Notes under the pieces: generated by a model
What the model saw: only the letters and a program-made list of their open reading frames with translations
Databases searched by the model: none
What the model was told of the DNA's origin: nothing
NCBI GenBank assembly: GCA_016703665.1
Contig: JADJBS010000010.1
Coordinates: 62,001 to 126,000, forward strand
Direction of reading: 5' to 3'
From: Candidatus Defluviibacillus avedoerensis
Lineage (GTDB): Bacteria; Pseudomonadota; Gammaproteobacteria; Burkholderiales; Burkholderiaceae_C
DNA length: 64,000 bases
In this document: piece by piece, positions 1 through 7,638 of the stretch
Layout: each line of letters opens with the position of its first letter
Numbering within the stretch: position 1 is the first letter of the stretch
Made by a program: the position numbers and the translations under genes

Positions 1-843
1 CCATCCTGCACCTAAACCGCACACCGCGATCACGAGCATGCCCAGACTGGCGAGGGCGTCGGGAATTTGTCCAAACACGAACCAGCCCGCCAAAGTGGCA
101 AAAGCAATGCTGGTGTAGAGATAGGGCGACACGGTGGACGCTGGCGCTTTGGAAAAGGCCAAAATCATCAGATACTGGCCCAGGGTGCCAGCCAGGCCAA
201 GCAGCAACAACTGCAACAGCTGATTAGCGGTGAGGTCCACGAAACCGTGCCCCAAGGCAAGAACACTCAGTGCTGACGCACACACCCAGCCCGTGTAAAA
301 GTGGGTCGTCATCGGGCTTTCAACCCGTGTCATGAAGCTGGTGAGCGTTTGATAGATGGCATAAAAAGCAACCATCAAGAGGGGTAGCCAGGCAAATCGC
401 CATTCGAGCGCCCCACCCGGTCGGACAATGATCAGCGCGCCTATCAGGCCACCAGCGACCAACAACCAGCGTTTGCCTGACACTTGTTCCTTCATCGCAA
501 ACCGCGCCAGCACCGTCAATGCCAAAGGGGTCAGGCAGGCGATGGCGGTAAATTCGGCAACAGGCATACGCTGCAGGCTCAGAATCGCCAGACCACTGCA
601 GACCAGTAGCAACAGGCCCCGCAACAGTTGCAGGCGTGGCTGTCGGGTGCGCATCAAGAGCCGCGCGCTGGGGTACAGCAGACTCGGCGTGGTGGCCAGC
701 ACCTGAAACATGAACCTGAACCACAAGACCAGAACCGGCGGCAGAGTCGAAATCAGCAGCTTGTTGGTGGTGTCATGAATCGCTAGACAAGCCATTGCCG
801 CGACGATGCAAGCAATGCCTGCGGCGACCTGATCAGCTTTCAA
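1..843 (-). CDS. DMT/EamA-family membrane transporter (C-terminus cut by the window edge)
   Basis: The minus-strand frame from 843 to the left edge is open for 281 codons and encodes a string of hydrophobic helices. The first runs through 'GIACIVAAMACLAIHDTTNK', followed by 'LLRGLLLLVCSGLAILSLQ' and 'AEFTAIACLTPLALTVLAR'. This layout and the AEF.AI.CLTPL motif fit drug/metabolite transporters with duplicated EamA domains (usually about 290-300 residues), so only a few residues are missing. No ATG precedes the first helix. A TTG at 843-841 is the likely start and overlaps the stop of the HAD gene upstream, which implies translational coupling. The substrate is unknown; such proteins export metabolites, amino acids or nucleosides from the cytoplasm. 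Confidence 0.75.
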   Translation of the reverse strand, partial: MKADQVAAGIACIVAAMACLAIHDTTNKLLISTLPPVLVLWFRFMFQVLATTPSLLYPSARLLMRTRQPRLQLLRGLLLLVCSGLAILSLQRMPVAEFTAIACLTPLALTVLARFAMKEQVSGKRWLLVAGGLIGALIIVRPGGALEWRFAWLPLLMVAFYAIYQTLTSFMTRVESPMTTHFYTGWVCASALSVLALGHGFVDLTANQLLQLLLLGLAGTLGQYLMILAFSKAPASTVSPYLYTSIAFATLAGWFVFGQIPDALASLGMLVIAVCGLGAGW

Positions 844-1501
844 GACTTGTCCCAAGCAAGCGAAGCGCTTGCCGGTACGAAGCCGCAGGTTGCATCACAT
901 CAAAGTGAACCGTCTGCCAGCCAACACGGCGCGCACCTTCGATGTTGCGCAGTTGGTCGTCTACAAACAAACACTGATGTGCCGCAATGCCCAGTTGTTC
1001 CTGGCAAGCAAGATAGGCACGTGCGTCGGGTTTGAGGATACCGGTATAGGTGGCATCCACGATCACATCAAACAGATTCAACAGCGGCAGTCTGGCCCTG
1101 AAGGCTGCGCCGTAAAACAAGTCCAGCTCGTTCGACAGTACCGCCAATTTGTAGCCTGCAGCCTTGGCAGCTTGAATGGCCGCTATGGCCTCGGGACGGG
1201 TCACTGCGTCAGGATCTGCACCTCGCGCACGCTGCACAAGTGTCTCCATCTTGTCCCAGTGCTCACCCACCAAATGGCCCACTTCACGCGTGCGCTGCAG
1301 CCAGTAGTCACGCTCCGTGATCTTGTCAGCCTGCATATCGCGCCACAGCGGGTCCATGGATGGATCGAAAGGACCCTGCCAAGTGAGGGTGCCTGGTGCC
1401 AAGCCTAGCGCTGCTTCGGTTAGGTGATGGGTCTCGAACAGGGTACGGCTGATCACACCGCCAAAGTCCAGCACCAGGGCCTGGGTCTTAGGGTCAGTCA
1501 T
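833..1501 (-). CDS. HAD-superfamily hydrolase (subfamily IA)
   Basis: A 222-residue cytoplasmic HAD hydrolase. Motif I is VLDFGGVI with the nucleophile Asp12; motif II is VLSNE with Ser123; the motif III lysine is Lys157 (ILKPD); motif IV is FVDDQ with Asp181/Asp182. The second acidic residue of the usual DxD is replaced by Gly (DFG), as in YihX-like sugar-phosphate phosphatases and epoxide-hydrolase N-domains, so a phosphatase role is likely but the substrate is unknown. I chose the ATG at 1501 because its ATGA overlaps the stop of the UPF0261 gene; an in-frame upstream ATG at 1540 would lie inside that gene. The downstream transporter starts within its stop codon, so the three genes form one operon. 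Confidence 0.85.
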   Translation of the reverse strand: MTDPKTQALVLDFGGVISRTLFETHHLTEAALGLAPGTLTWQGPFDPSMDPLWRDMQADKITERDYWLQRTREVGHLVGEHWDKMETLVQRARGADPDAVTRPEAIAAIQAAKAAGYKLAVLSNELDLFYGAAFRARLPLLNLFDVIVDATYTGILKPDARAYLACQEQLGIAAHQCLFVDDQLRNIEGARRVGWQTVHFDVMQPAASYRQALRLLGTSLES

Positions 1502-2739
1502 GTGGGTGATCCTTTGGGCACCAGTCCCTTGGCCACCCACTCATCAAATACCGCCAGGGCAGCGTCGCAAAAGGCTTTGTCGTTGATATGCACCGGCAAG
1601 GCCTGCAGCTGTGCGGGCCCCACATGAGTCTGGATGGCATCCACAAAAGCGGCCAGCGCGGGCGCATCGTGCAAGGGCTCCCCGGGCAAATCCCAGGCCT
1701 GCACGCCTTTGAGCGGCATCAGCAGGCAGGTGGGGCCTTTGGCCTCAGCCAAGCGTGTGCCAATTTCTCTGGCAATCTGCCGACGCAAATCGGCGCTGGC
1801 TGTGGTGGAAGCGATCAGTCGGTTGTGCGCATGCGCGGGCGCTTCCTCATACCCCGCAGGCGGCGCGCCCCAGGTAGGGAAGTCGATCATGTCGGCTGCA
1901 CCCGGTGCCACCAGCTGCGGTACACCCACACGCCCCGCACCACGCAGACGGTCTGGGCCTGAGGTCACACACGAGCCCCCCAGGTGGTTGGCCAGTTCCT
2001 GCAGGCTGAAGTCCATCACCGCCACAAACTGGCCTTCCGCCGCCAGCGCTTCAAATGCCCTGCCACCCATGCCGGTGGTATGGAACACAGCCACCTCGTA
2101 GCCGCGCGCCTCCAGCGCGGGTTTGAGCGTGGTCATGTACGACAGGCAACTCTTTCCTAAAGAGGTCATGCCCACCATGGGGCGCGACGCTTTGGGGGGC
2201 TGTGCGCTTATGCATGCACCGACCACCGCGCCGGCAGCCTGACTCAGTGCGGACTTGCACAGGCTGTTCAGCCCATACAGACCTCCCGCCCACAGCACCA
2301 TCATCAAATCGGGCGTGATGCGCTCCGGCGGGATCAGGTGGGAATACGACACCGTGGAAAGCACGACCTTGGGAAAACCCAACGGCAAAGCGGCTGCCAC
2401 ATCCAGCGCCAGATCCGTACCCATGGTACCGCCCAGGGCCAGCATGCCGTTGATCAAACCATCGCACTGCAGCTTTGCAGCCAGGGTGCAGGCTCCCAGC
2501 GCCATGAGCGTCATGGCTTTGTTCTCATCGCCCGCGTTCTTGACGGCTTCAATCGTGCTGCCTGCGGCCACCGCCACATCGTTGTTGGAAATGTCAGGGG
2601 TGAATGTGCCGGGCTCCAACACGCCCACATCCATCACCAGCACCGTTGCGCCCGCAAACTGCATGCGTTCGCGCAGATAGAGCAGTTCATCGCTCTTGGT
2701 ATCGGCCGTGCCGATCAGCAGAATCGTTGGAGCGGCCAT
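1498..2739 (-). CDS. UPF0261 / Tm-1-like ATP-binding protein
   Basis: A 413-residue protein of the UPF0261 (Tm-1-like) family. The N-terminal half begins with a Rossmann-like strand and GTADTK loop (residues 10-15), typical of the Tm-1 ATP-binding domain. The second half begins near 'GMTSLGKSCLSYM' and corresponds to the second lobe. The plant relative Tm-1 binds a viral replicase, but the bacterial role is undefined; bacterial members often sit in catabolic or transport operons. It lies 3 bp from the aminotransferase upstream and overlaps the HAD gene downstream by 4 bp, so it is co-transcribed with metabolic enzymes. An enzymatic role on a small metabolite is inference. Confidence 0.85.
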   Translation of the reverse strand: MAAPTILLIGTADTKSDELLYLRERMQFAGATVLVMDVGVLEPGTFTPDISNNDVAVAAGSTIEAVKNAGDENKAMTLMALGACTLAAKLQCDGLINGMLALGGTMGTDLALDVAAALPLGFPKVVLSTVSYSHLIPPERITPDLMMVLWAGGLYGLNSLCKSALSQAAGAVVGACISAQPPKASRPMVGMTSLGKSCLSYMTTLKPALEARGYEVAVFHTTGMGGRAFEALAAEGQFVAVMDFSLQELANHLGGSCVTSGPDRLRGAGRVGVPQLVAPGAADMIDFPTWGAPPAGYEEAPAHAHNRLIASTTASADLRRQIAREIGTRLAEAKGPTCLLMPLKGVQAWDLPGEPLHDAPALAAFVDAIQTHVGPAQLQALPVHINDKAFCDAALAVFDEWVAKGLVPKGSPT

Positions 2740-2742
2740 GTC

Positions 2743-4110
2743 TTAGGTACTTTCGACTTCTGTAAAAGATGCTTCCAGCACATCCACCATGAAGTCCACT
2801 TCTTCGCGCGTGATGATCAGGGGCGGCGACAAAATCAAATTCGGGCCCGAGATGCGCACCATCAAACCGCGCCGATACGCGGCCTTGGCCACACGTGCGG
2901 GTACATCGCTGCTGCGCGTCATGGGCGTGCGCTTGGCCTTGTCAGAGACCATCTCAATGCCTGCCATCAAACCCACACCGCGCACATCACCGACCACTTT
3001 GAACTTGTCCACAAAGGTGCGCAGCCGCGCCTGCAGATGGGCACCCACTCTGGCCGCATTGCCGGGGATGTCCTGCGCTACCAGCTGGTCAATCGTCGCC
3101 AATGCCGCAGCCGCGGCGACAGGGTGTGCGCTGTAGGTGTAGCCGTGTGTTACTGCCGCCATGCCGGTTTTGTCGGCGTTGAACACGTCCGTCACCTTGG
3201 CCGTCATCGCCGTGGCACCCAGAGGGATGTAACCCGATGAGATGCCCTTGGCCAGGCACCAGATATCGGCATTCACACCCCACAGCCGCGTGCCAAACAT
3301 CTGCCCGGTACGGCCAAAGCCAGTGACCACTTCATCGGCGATCAACAAAATGCCGTACTTGTCGCACAGTGCACGCACCAGGGGCCAGTAGTTGGCGGGC
3401 GGCACGATCACACCACCTGCACCCTGCACCGGCTCGGCTATGAAGGCGGCAATGGTGTCCGGCCCCTGGAACACAAATTCGCGCTCCAGCATGTTCACGC
3501 ACAGCTCGGCCAGCTTCTCCGGGTTGTCTTCGCCAAAAGGGTTGTGGTAGGTCCAAGGCGTATCGACATGAAAGCAACCTGGCAACAGCGGCTCATAAGC
3601 CCGGCGGAAGTTGCTGTTGCCGTTGACCGACATGCCCCCAAAATGCACACCGTGGTAGCCCTGTCGCAAACTGACAAACTTGGTGCGGTCGCCCTGGCCG
3701 CGGACCTTCCAGTACTGACGGGCAATCTTCAAGGCGCCCTCCACCGCGTCAGACCCGCCATTGCTGAACATCACAGCAGTGACGCCTTCGGGCTTCATGA
3801 GTTCCACGAGTTGGGTAGACAGCTCAATGGCGCGCACATGGGTGGTGCCACGAAAGGTGTTGTAAAAGGGCAGCTCGTCCATTTGCGCGATCACGGCGTC
3901 GCGCACACCCTGGTTGCTGTGGCCCAGGTTGCTGCTCCACAGACCGCCCACGCCGTCGAGCATCTTGTGGCCGTCGACGTCCCAGATGATGCAGTCTTTG
4001 CCTTTGGCGATGATGTCAGGGGGCGAGTCCATCATGGCTTGCGGGTGGGCCATGGGGTGCCACATGTGGCGGGCGTTGTTGGTGGTGAGTTCTTCTCTTG
4101 ATTGAGACAT
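2743..4110 (-). CDS. Class III (omega) aminotransferase, PLP-dependent
   Basis: A 455-residue fold-type I aminotransferase. The PLP-binding Asp is in LLIADEV (Asp259), the Schiff-base lysine is Lys288 in LAKGISSGYIPLG, and the phosphate-contact region is SNGGSDAVEGALKIAR (116 onward). Length and the 'YHNPFGED' insertion are like pyruvate-dependent aminotransferases for taurine, beta-alanine, putrescine or other omega-amines. It transfers an amino group from an amine to pyruvate or a related keto acid, giving an aldehyde. The succinate-semialdehyde-type dehydrogenase upstream (4212-5654, same strand) would oxidise such an aldehyde. The 101-bp gap between them may hold its own promoter. The exact amine cannot be read from sequence. 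Confidence 0.88.
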   Translation of the reverse strand: MSQSREELTTNNARHMWHPMAHPQAMMDSPPDIIAKGKDCIIWDVDGHKMLDGVGGLWSSNLGHSNQGVRDAVIAQMDELPFYNTFRGTTHVRAIELSTQLVELMKPEGVTAVMFSNGGSDAVEGALKIARQYWKVRGQGDRTKFVSLRQGYHGVHFGGMSVNGNSNFRRAYEPLLPGCFHVDTPWTYHNPFGEDNPEKLAELCVNMLEREFVFQGPDTIAAFIAEPVQGAGGVIVPPANYWPLVRALCDKYGILLIADEVVTGFGRTGQMFGTRLWGVNADIWCLAKGISSGYIPLGATAMTAKVTDVFNADKTGMAAVTHGYTYSAHPVAAAAALATIDQLVAQDIPGNAARVGAHLQARLRTFVDKFKVVGDVRGVGLMAGIEMVSDKAKRTPMTRSSDVPARVAKAAYRRGLMVRISGPNLILSPPLIITREEVDFMVDVLEASFTEVEST

Positions 4111-4211
4111 GGTGTTTTGTCCTTTTGTCTTTTGTTTGGTTTTATTGGTTCATGGGTAGGCCGGGGCGAGACCCGACCTACCCAAATAAGCTAAGGCAAC
4201 TGCATTGAGAG

Positions 4212-5654
4212 TCACGACGGAACCCCAACAACAACCGTCTTCACATCGGTATAGGCAAGTAAGCCCTCTAACCCCATCTCCTGCCCATGCCCACTCTCCT
4301 TCCACCCCCCAAACGGCAGCTCGGGTTGCGACACGCCAAAATGGTTAATCCCCACCATGCCCGCTTCAATCTCTTCCCCCAACCGGTGCGCAGTCACCAG
4401 GTCGCGGGTAAACGCATAGGCCCCCAGCCCATAACGCGAAGCATTGGCCAAACCAATCGCCTCGTCCAAGGTATCAAATGCGGCCAAAGTAGCAATCGGC
4501 CCAAACGGCTCTTCGCGCGCCAAGCGGCAGCCAGCAGGCACATCGGTCAACACCGTCGGCTCAAAAAAGTAGCCAGGCCGTGCCACGCGCTTGCCACCGC
4601 ACAGCAGCCGCGCGCCCATGGCCACGGCCTCGTCCACAAAGCGCTGCATGTCGTCCAGCCGCCCCGCATGCGCCAGCGGCCCCATCTGGGTACTGGCATC
4701 TGACCCAGCGCCAATTTTTAGCGCCATCGCCCCTTTGACCAACCCTTGGGCAAACGCATCGAAGTGGGTGCGATGCACATAAAACCGGATGGGCGACGCG
4801 CACACTTGGCCAGCATTGCGGAACTTGGCTGGAATGGATGACTTGAGCGCAAAGGACAGGTCCGCGTCTTCGCAAACGATCACGGGCGCGTGCCCACCCA
4901 GCTCTGGCGTGTAGCGCTTGACGCCCCGCGCGCATTGCTCGCCCAACAACTTGCCCACCGCCACCGAACCGGTGAACGACACCTTGCGGATCGCCTCATG
5001 GGCAATCAGGGTGCTGGACACTTCCGCCGCCTGGCCACACACCAGGTTGAGCGCGTCCGGTGGCACGCCAGCCTCCAGAAAGCAGCGCACCACCTCCATG
5101 CAGCTGCCAGGGGTTTCTTCGGCGGGTTTGATGACCACGCTGCACCCTGCTGCCAGCGCGCTGCCCAGCTTGCGTGACGGAAGGTTGACCGGGAAGTTCC
5201 AGGGCGTGAACGCGGCCACCGGCCCCACGGGCTGACGCATCACGGTTTGCGACAGGATGCCGGGCACACGCGGCGGCACGGTGCGGCCATACAGGCGCTT
5301 GGCCTCTTCGGCCTGAAAGTCGATGATGTCTGCCGACAGCGTCACCTCGCGCAGCGCCTCGGTCAGTGGCTTGCCTTGCTCCAGCGTCAGCACAGCGGCG
5401 ATGTGTTGGGCGCGTGAGCGCATCAGGTCGGTGGCCCGTCGCAGGACGGTGAAGCGCTCCAGCGCGCTCAAGCGCCGCCATTGCAAAAAGCCGCGTTGGG
5501 CGGCTTCAGCGGCAGCCGCCAGTTCGGCTTGTCCCGCCAAGGGCAGCTTGCCCAGAACGGATTCATCCGCCGGGTTGATCACATCGCGTTCACCACCGCT
5601 GGCCTGGGTCAGCCACTGGCCAGCCACATGCAAGGCAAGTTGGGGATAAGTCAT
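4212..5654 (-). CDS. NAD(P)-dependent succinate-semialdehyde-type dehydrogenase
   Basis: A 480-residue aldehyde dehydrogenase. The cofactor region is FTPWNFP and SVVIKPAEETP; the general base is Glu251 in ELGGHAP; the nucleophile is Cys285 in FRNAGQVCASP. The AGQVC-x-SP signature and overall length are like GabD. It oxidises a short semialdehyde, for example succinate semialdehyde, to the acid in the cytoplasm. The ATG at 5654 (MTYPQLALHV) is preferred over an in-frame GTG at 5672. The downstream aminotransferase probably supplies the aldehyde. A second dehydrogenase of the same type is at 24520-25956, so the two probably serve different pathways. Confidence 0.9.
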   Translation of the reverse strand: MTYPQLALHVAGQWLTQASGGERDVINPADESVLGKLPLAGQAELAAAAEAAQRGFLQWRRLSALERFTVLRRATDLMRSRAQHIAAVLTLEQGKPLTEALREVTLSADIIDFQAEEAKRLYGRTVPPRVPGILSQTVMRQPVGPVAAFTPWNFPVNLPSRKLGSALAAGCSVVIKPAEETPGSCMEVVRCFLEAGVPPDALNLVCGQAAEVSSTLIAHEAIRKVSFTGSVAVGKLLGEQCARGVKRYTPELGGHAPVIVCEDADLSFALKSSIPAKFRNAGQVCASPIRFYVHRTHFDAFAQGLVKGAMALKIGAGSDASTQMGPLAHAGRLDDMQRFVDEAVAMGARLLCGGKRVARPGYFFEPTVLTDVPAGCRLAREEPFGPIATLAAFDTLDEAIGLANASRYGLGAYAFTRDLVTAHRLGEEIEAGMVGINHFGVSQPELPFGGWKESGHGQEMGLEGLLAYTDVKTVVVGVPS

Positions 5655-5867
5655 TTTTCTGGGGTTCCACACATCACTCGATGGCCGAGTTTGGACCGAA
5701 TGCCCCAGCTGGAGTTATCAATTTCGGGCAAAGCCTGGGGTGGGTATGCGCGAAGTCATCGATCATTAACCAAAAAAGACTTATTGGCTTACTGTATATG
5801 AATAGTTTGCTTTTAATTTCATAGCATTACTGACCTCGGACCACCTGTTTGACTCGCCGGAGACTTT

Positions 5868-6026
5868 ATGAATGGACTGCGAGGACTGACCTGGCTGCTG
5901 CTCATGCAAACCTTGGGCGAACTGCTTTCGCGCAGCTTGAATCTGCCGTTTCCTGGCCCTGTCATCGGCATGCTTTTCCTGCTGCTGGCCTTGAACAGCC
6001 GGAACCCAGATCGACCATTTTCCTGA
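5868..6026 (+). pseudogene. Truncated CidA/LrgA-family holin-like gene (N-terminal fragment)
   Basis: The frame from ATG 5868 encodes 52 residues before a TGA at 6024. The residues 'LNLPFPGPVIGMLFLLLAL' are the hallmark FPGPVIGM segment of LrgA/CidA proteins, which are normally about 120 residues with four helices and are followed by an LrgB gene. The reading stops abruptly after NSRNPD, where a convergent truncated dinD begins. No lrgB follows. The fragment is therefore the left half of a rearrangement breakpoint and is unlikely to be functional. Confidence 0.75.
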
Positions 6027-6231
6027 CGTCAGGAAAATGGTCTTGAACGGGGTGACCAGACACCTCGCAGGCAGTCTTAGCCCGCGATACGACGTTGAGA
6101 AAGTTTTCCCACTTCGCGTAACCCAACAGGTGTTGGATGTCCCGCGCAAGCCAAAATTCAACACCGTTGTCAGCCCGCTGTGCATGGGCTTCAAAGTTGT
6201 TGGTCAGGCTATAAATAAGCTCAGTTTTCAT
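5998..6231 (-). pseudogene. dinD: Truncated dinD (DNA-damage-inducible protein D), N-terminal fragment
   Basis: From ATG 6231 the minus strand encodes MKTELIYSLTNNFEAHAQ, then WLARDIQHLLGYAKWENFLNV and AKTACEVSGHPVQDHFPDV, then KMVDLGSG. This is the BRO-N-like N-terminal domain of DinD (full length about 270-280 residues). Similarity ends near 5998, where the opposite strand carries the LrgA fragment. The start overlaps the stop of the restriction-enzyme tail (ATGA), so the two were once an operon. DinD proteins are SOS-associated and often sit in restriction-modification islands. Only about 75 authentic residues remain; it is a remnant. Confidence 0.75.
6013..6042. repeat. Perfect 30-bp palindrome at the LrgA/dinD junction
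   Basis: The 30 bases from 6013 to 6042 read identically on both strands: 15-base half-site GACCATTTTCCTGAC followed by its exact reverse complement. It lies in the dinD fragment (residues DHFPDVRKMV) right beside the point where dinD and LrgA homology are joined tail to tail. A perfect palindrome inside a coding sequence is unexpected and may have helped, or been made by, the rearrangement. Confidence 0.8.
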
Positions 6232-6380
6232 CTCGTCACTCCCTCAATCAGCTTGTTGAAGTTGGCAGCAACCGTGGCCTTGAAATCGGCCTGAATCTGA
6301 AACACCTCGGTGAATTCGGCAAAAGCCCAGCGGCCATAGCTGCCCAAATGATTGACACCGGGCACCCTGTAGGTGTCCAT
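6228..6380 (-). pseudogene. C-terminal tail of a restriction endonuclease (BPTD_3080/type III Res-like)
   Basis: The minus-strand frame ending at 6228 encodes VPGVNHLGSYGRWAFAEF, then TEVFQIQADF and FNKLIEGV, which resembles the extreme C-terminus of large type III-like restriction endonucleases. Upstream of about 6380 the frame loses this resemblance. Only about 50 residues remain of a protein normally near 1000. Its stop overlaps the dinD start, a usual arrangement in restriction islands. It is a relic of a lost defence locus; family assignment is from memory of the motif. Confidence 0.55.
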
Positions 6381-6543
6381 GGTGGATTTTTCTCCGTCTC
6401 GCCTGGGCAGGCCGACGCCCGAAGCGGCGCCTGCTCAGCAGTCTGGGCCGACCAGCAGGCCGGGCATTGTTGCCGGCCTGGCAGGGCACCGGATCTGGGT
6501 TTCAGGGGCCACGAAAGCGGACGGGAGACGACCGGATGTAAGG

Positions 6544-6665
6544 TCGAATGAGGTCGAACGCCTGTTTCGCAGGCTCAAGGGTTACGCCGGATCTTCTCGC
6601 GCTTCAGACCCGTTCTGGGCCACTGCCTGTCGCTGATGGACTTCGGATGTGTTAACAGGCCCTAG
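6544..6665 (+). mobile_element. IS5-family transposase C-terminal remnant
   Basis: The forward frame at 6544 reads SNEVERLFRRLKG, the end of the DDE domain of IS5-type transposases, including the catalytic Glu region (NEVERxFxxLK). At about 6582 the match moves to another frame (RRIFSRF), so a frameshift separates the two parts. The remnant ends at a TAG near 6665 just after TGTGTTAACAGG, which resembles an IS5 terminal repeat. Only the last ~40 codons are left. It marks this 0.9-kb graveyard as a site of past insertion. Confidence 0.6.
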
Positions 6666-6866
6666 TATGCATGGCGCGGTGGTGCGCCAGCAGCGATTCG
6701 AGCCTCACGACGACGTGATTCCCCCCAAAATATAGGCCTTGTCATGCGGCGAGCAGGCTATCCGCCGCACGCAACCCTTGGTTCAGTACAAAGAATGCCT
6801 TTTCGGCATATCCAGAAATGATTTTCAGCTATTTATTACATAGCAAACCTCGCCACCGGAGGCTTC

Positions 6867-7607
6867 ATGCACGAACGTTGCCCCAAGTGCGGCCACACCC
6901 CTCTTCCGGCCGACCAAGCATTGCCCGCTGCGTGCCCGGCCTGTGGGGTGATTCTGGCCAAGGTGGGGCAAGTCGCCACGGCGCGAAAACGGTTAGACGC
7001 GGCTGACGATCTGCTTGACCTGGACCTTGCCGGTTCCCGCTTTGCACAGTTGTTAACGCCCAAACCCTTGAGCCGGGCAAGCATTGCTGGGTATGCCTTG
7101 CTGCTGGCAGGGCTGGCCATCTGGGGCGTTCGCCTGATGGCCATGGACTACCGCACGGGGGAGTTGGTCCAGTCACTTATCCATCTGCCGCTGCTGATTT
7201 TTCACGAAGCTGGGCATGTGATCTTCCGCCTGCTGGGGGATTGGATGATGGTGCTGGGTGGCACGGCAGGGCAACTGCTGATGCCCGTCATCATCACGGT
7301 CGCGTTCTTGCGCCAGAACCAGGACCCGTTGGGTGCGGCTGTGGGTTTATGGCTGTTGGGGGTTTCTATTCTGGATGTGGCACCGTATCAGTACGACGCA
7401 CTGGAGCCCAAACTGATGCTGCTGTCAGGCGGAACAGGCGAAGAAGGTGGGCATGACTGGATCTATCTGTTTTCGTCGCTTGGGCTGTTGGGCAAGGCCC
7501 ACCTTCTGGGTGGTTTAACTCACCTAGTGGGGTCTATGGTCGTGTTGTTGTCGCTGGCCTGGATGGCTTGGTTGATCTGGACAGCCTGGCGCAACCCGCC
7601 CGGCTGA
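6867..7607 (+). CDS. Zinc-ribbon membrane protein with HEAGH metalloprotease-like motif
   Basis: A 246-residue protein. The N-terminal zinc ribbon has CPKC (5-8) and CPAC (23-26). After a soluble linker, hydrophobic segments lie at about 72-92, 103-121, 125-150, 156-172 and 205-240. The fourth line of the core, LLIFHEAGHVIFRLLGDW, contains HExxH (His113, Glu114, His117) within a membrane helix. GGTAGQLLMP and an Asp170 in ILDVAPYQYDA follow, which is the layout of site-2-protease (M50) cores: HExxH plus a distal Asp. No established name is known to me. It may be an intramembrane protease or a catalytically inert relative. It stands alone, convergent with the diguanylate cyclase gene. Confidence 0.7.
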   Translation: MHERCPKCGHTPLPADQALPAACPACGVILAKVGQVATARKRLDAADDLLDLDLAGSRFAQLLTPKPLSRASIAGYALLLAGLAIWGVRLMAMDYRTGELVQSLIHLPLLIFHEAGHVIFRLLGDWMMVLGGTAGQLLMPVIITVAFLRQNQDPLGAAVGLWLLGVSILDVAPYQYDALEPKLMLLSGGTGEEGGHDWIYLFSSLGLLGKAHLLGGLTHLVGSMVVLLSLAWMAWLIWTAWRNPPG

Positions 7608-7638
7608 CATGGTGCGGTCTGGCCCTAACGATGGCGGG

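Noticed and set aside
2338..3240. A 300-codon plus-strand open frame spanning two minus-strand genes
   Set aside because: Shadow of UPF0261 and aminotransferase genes.
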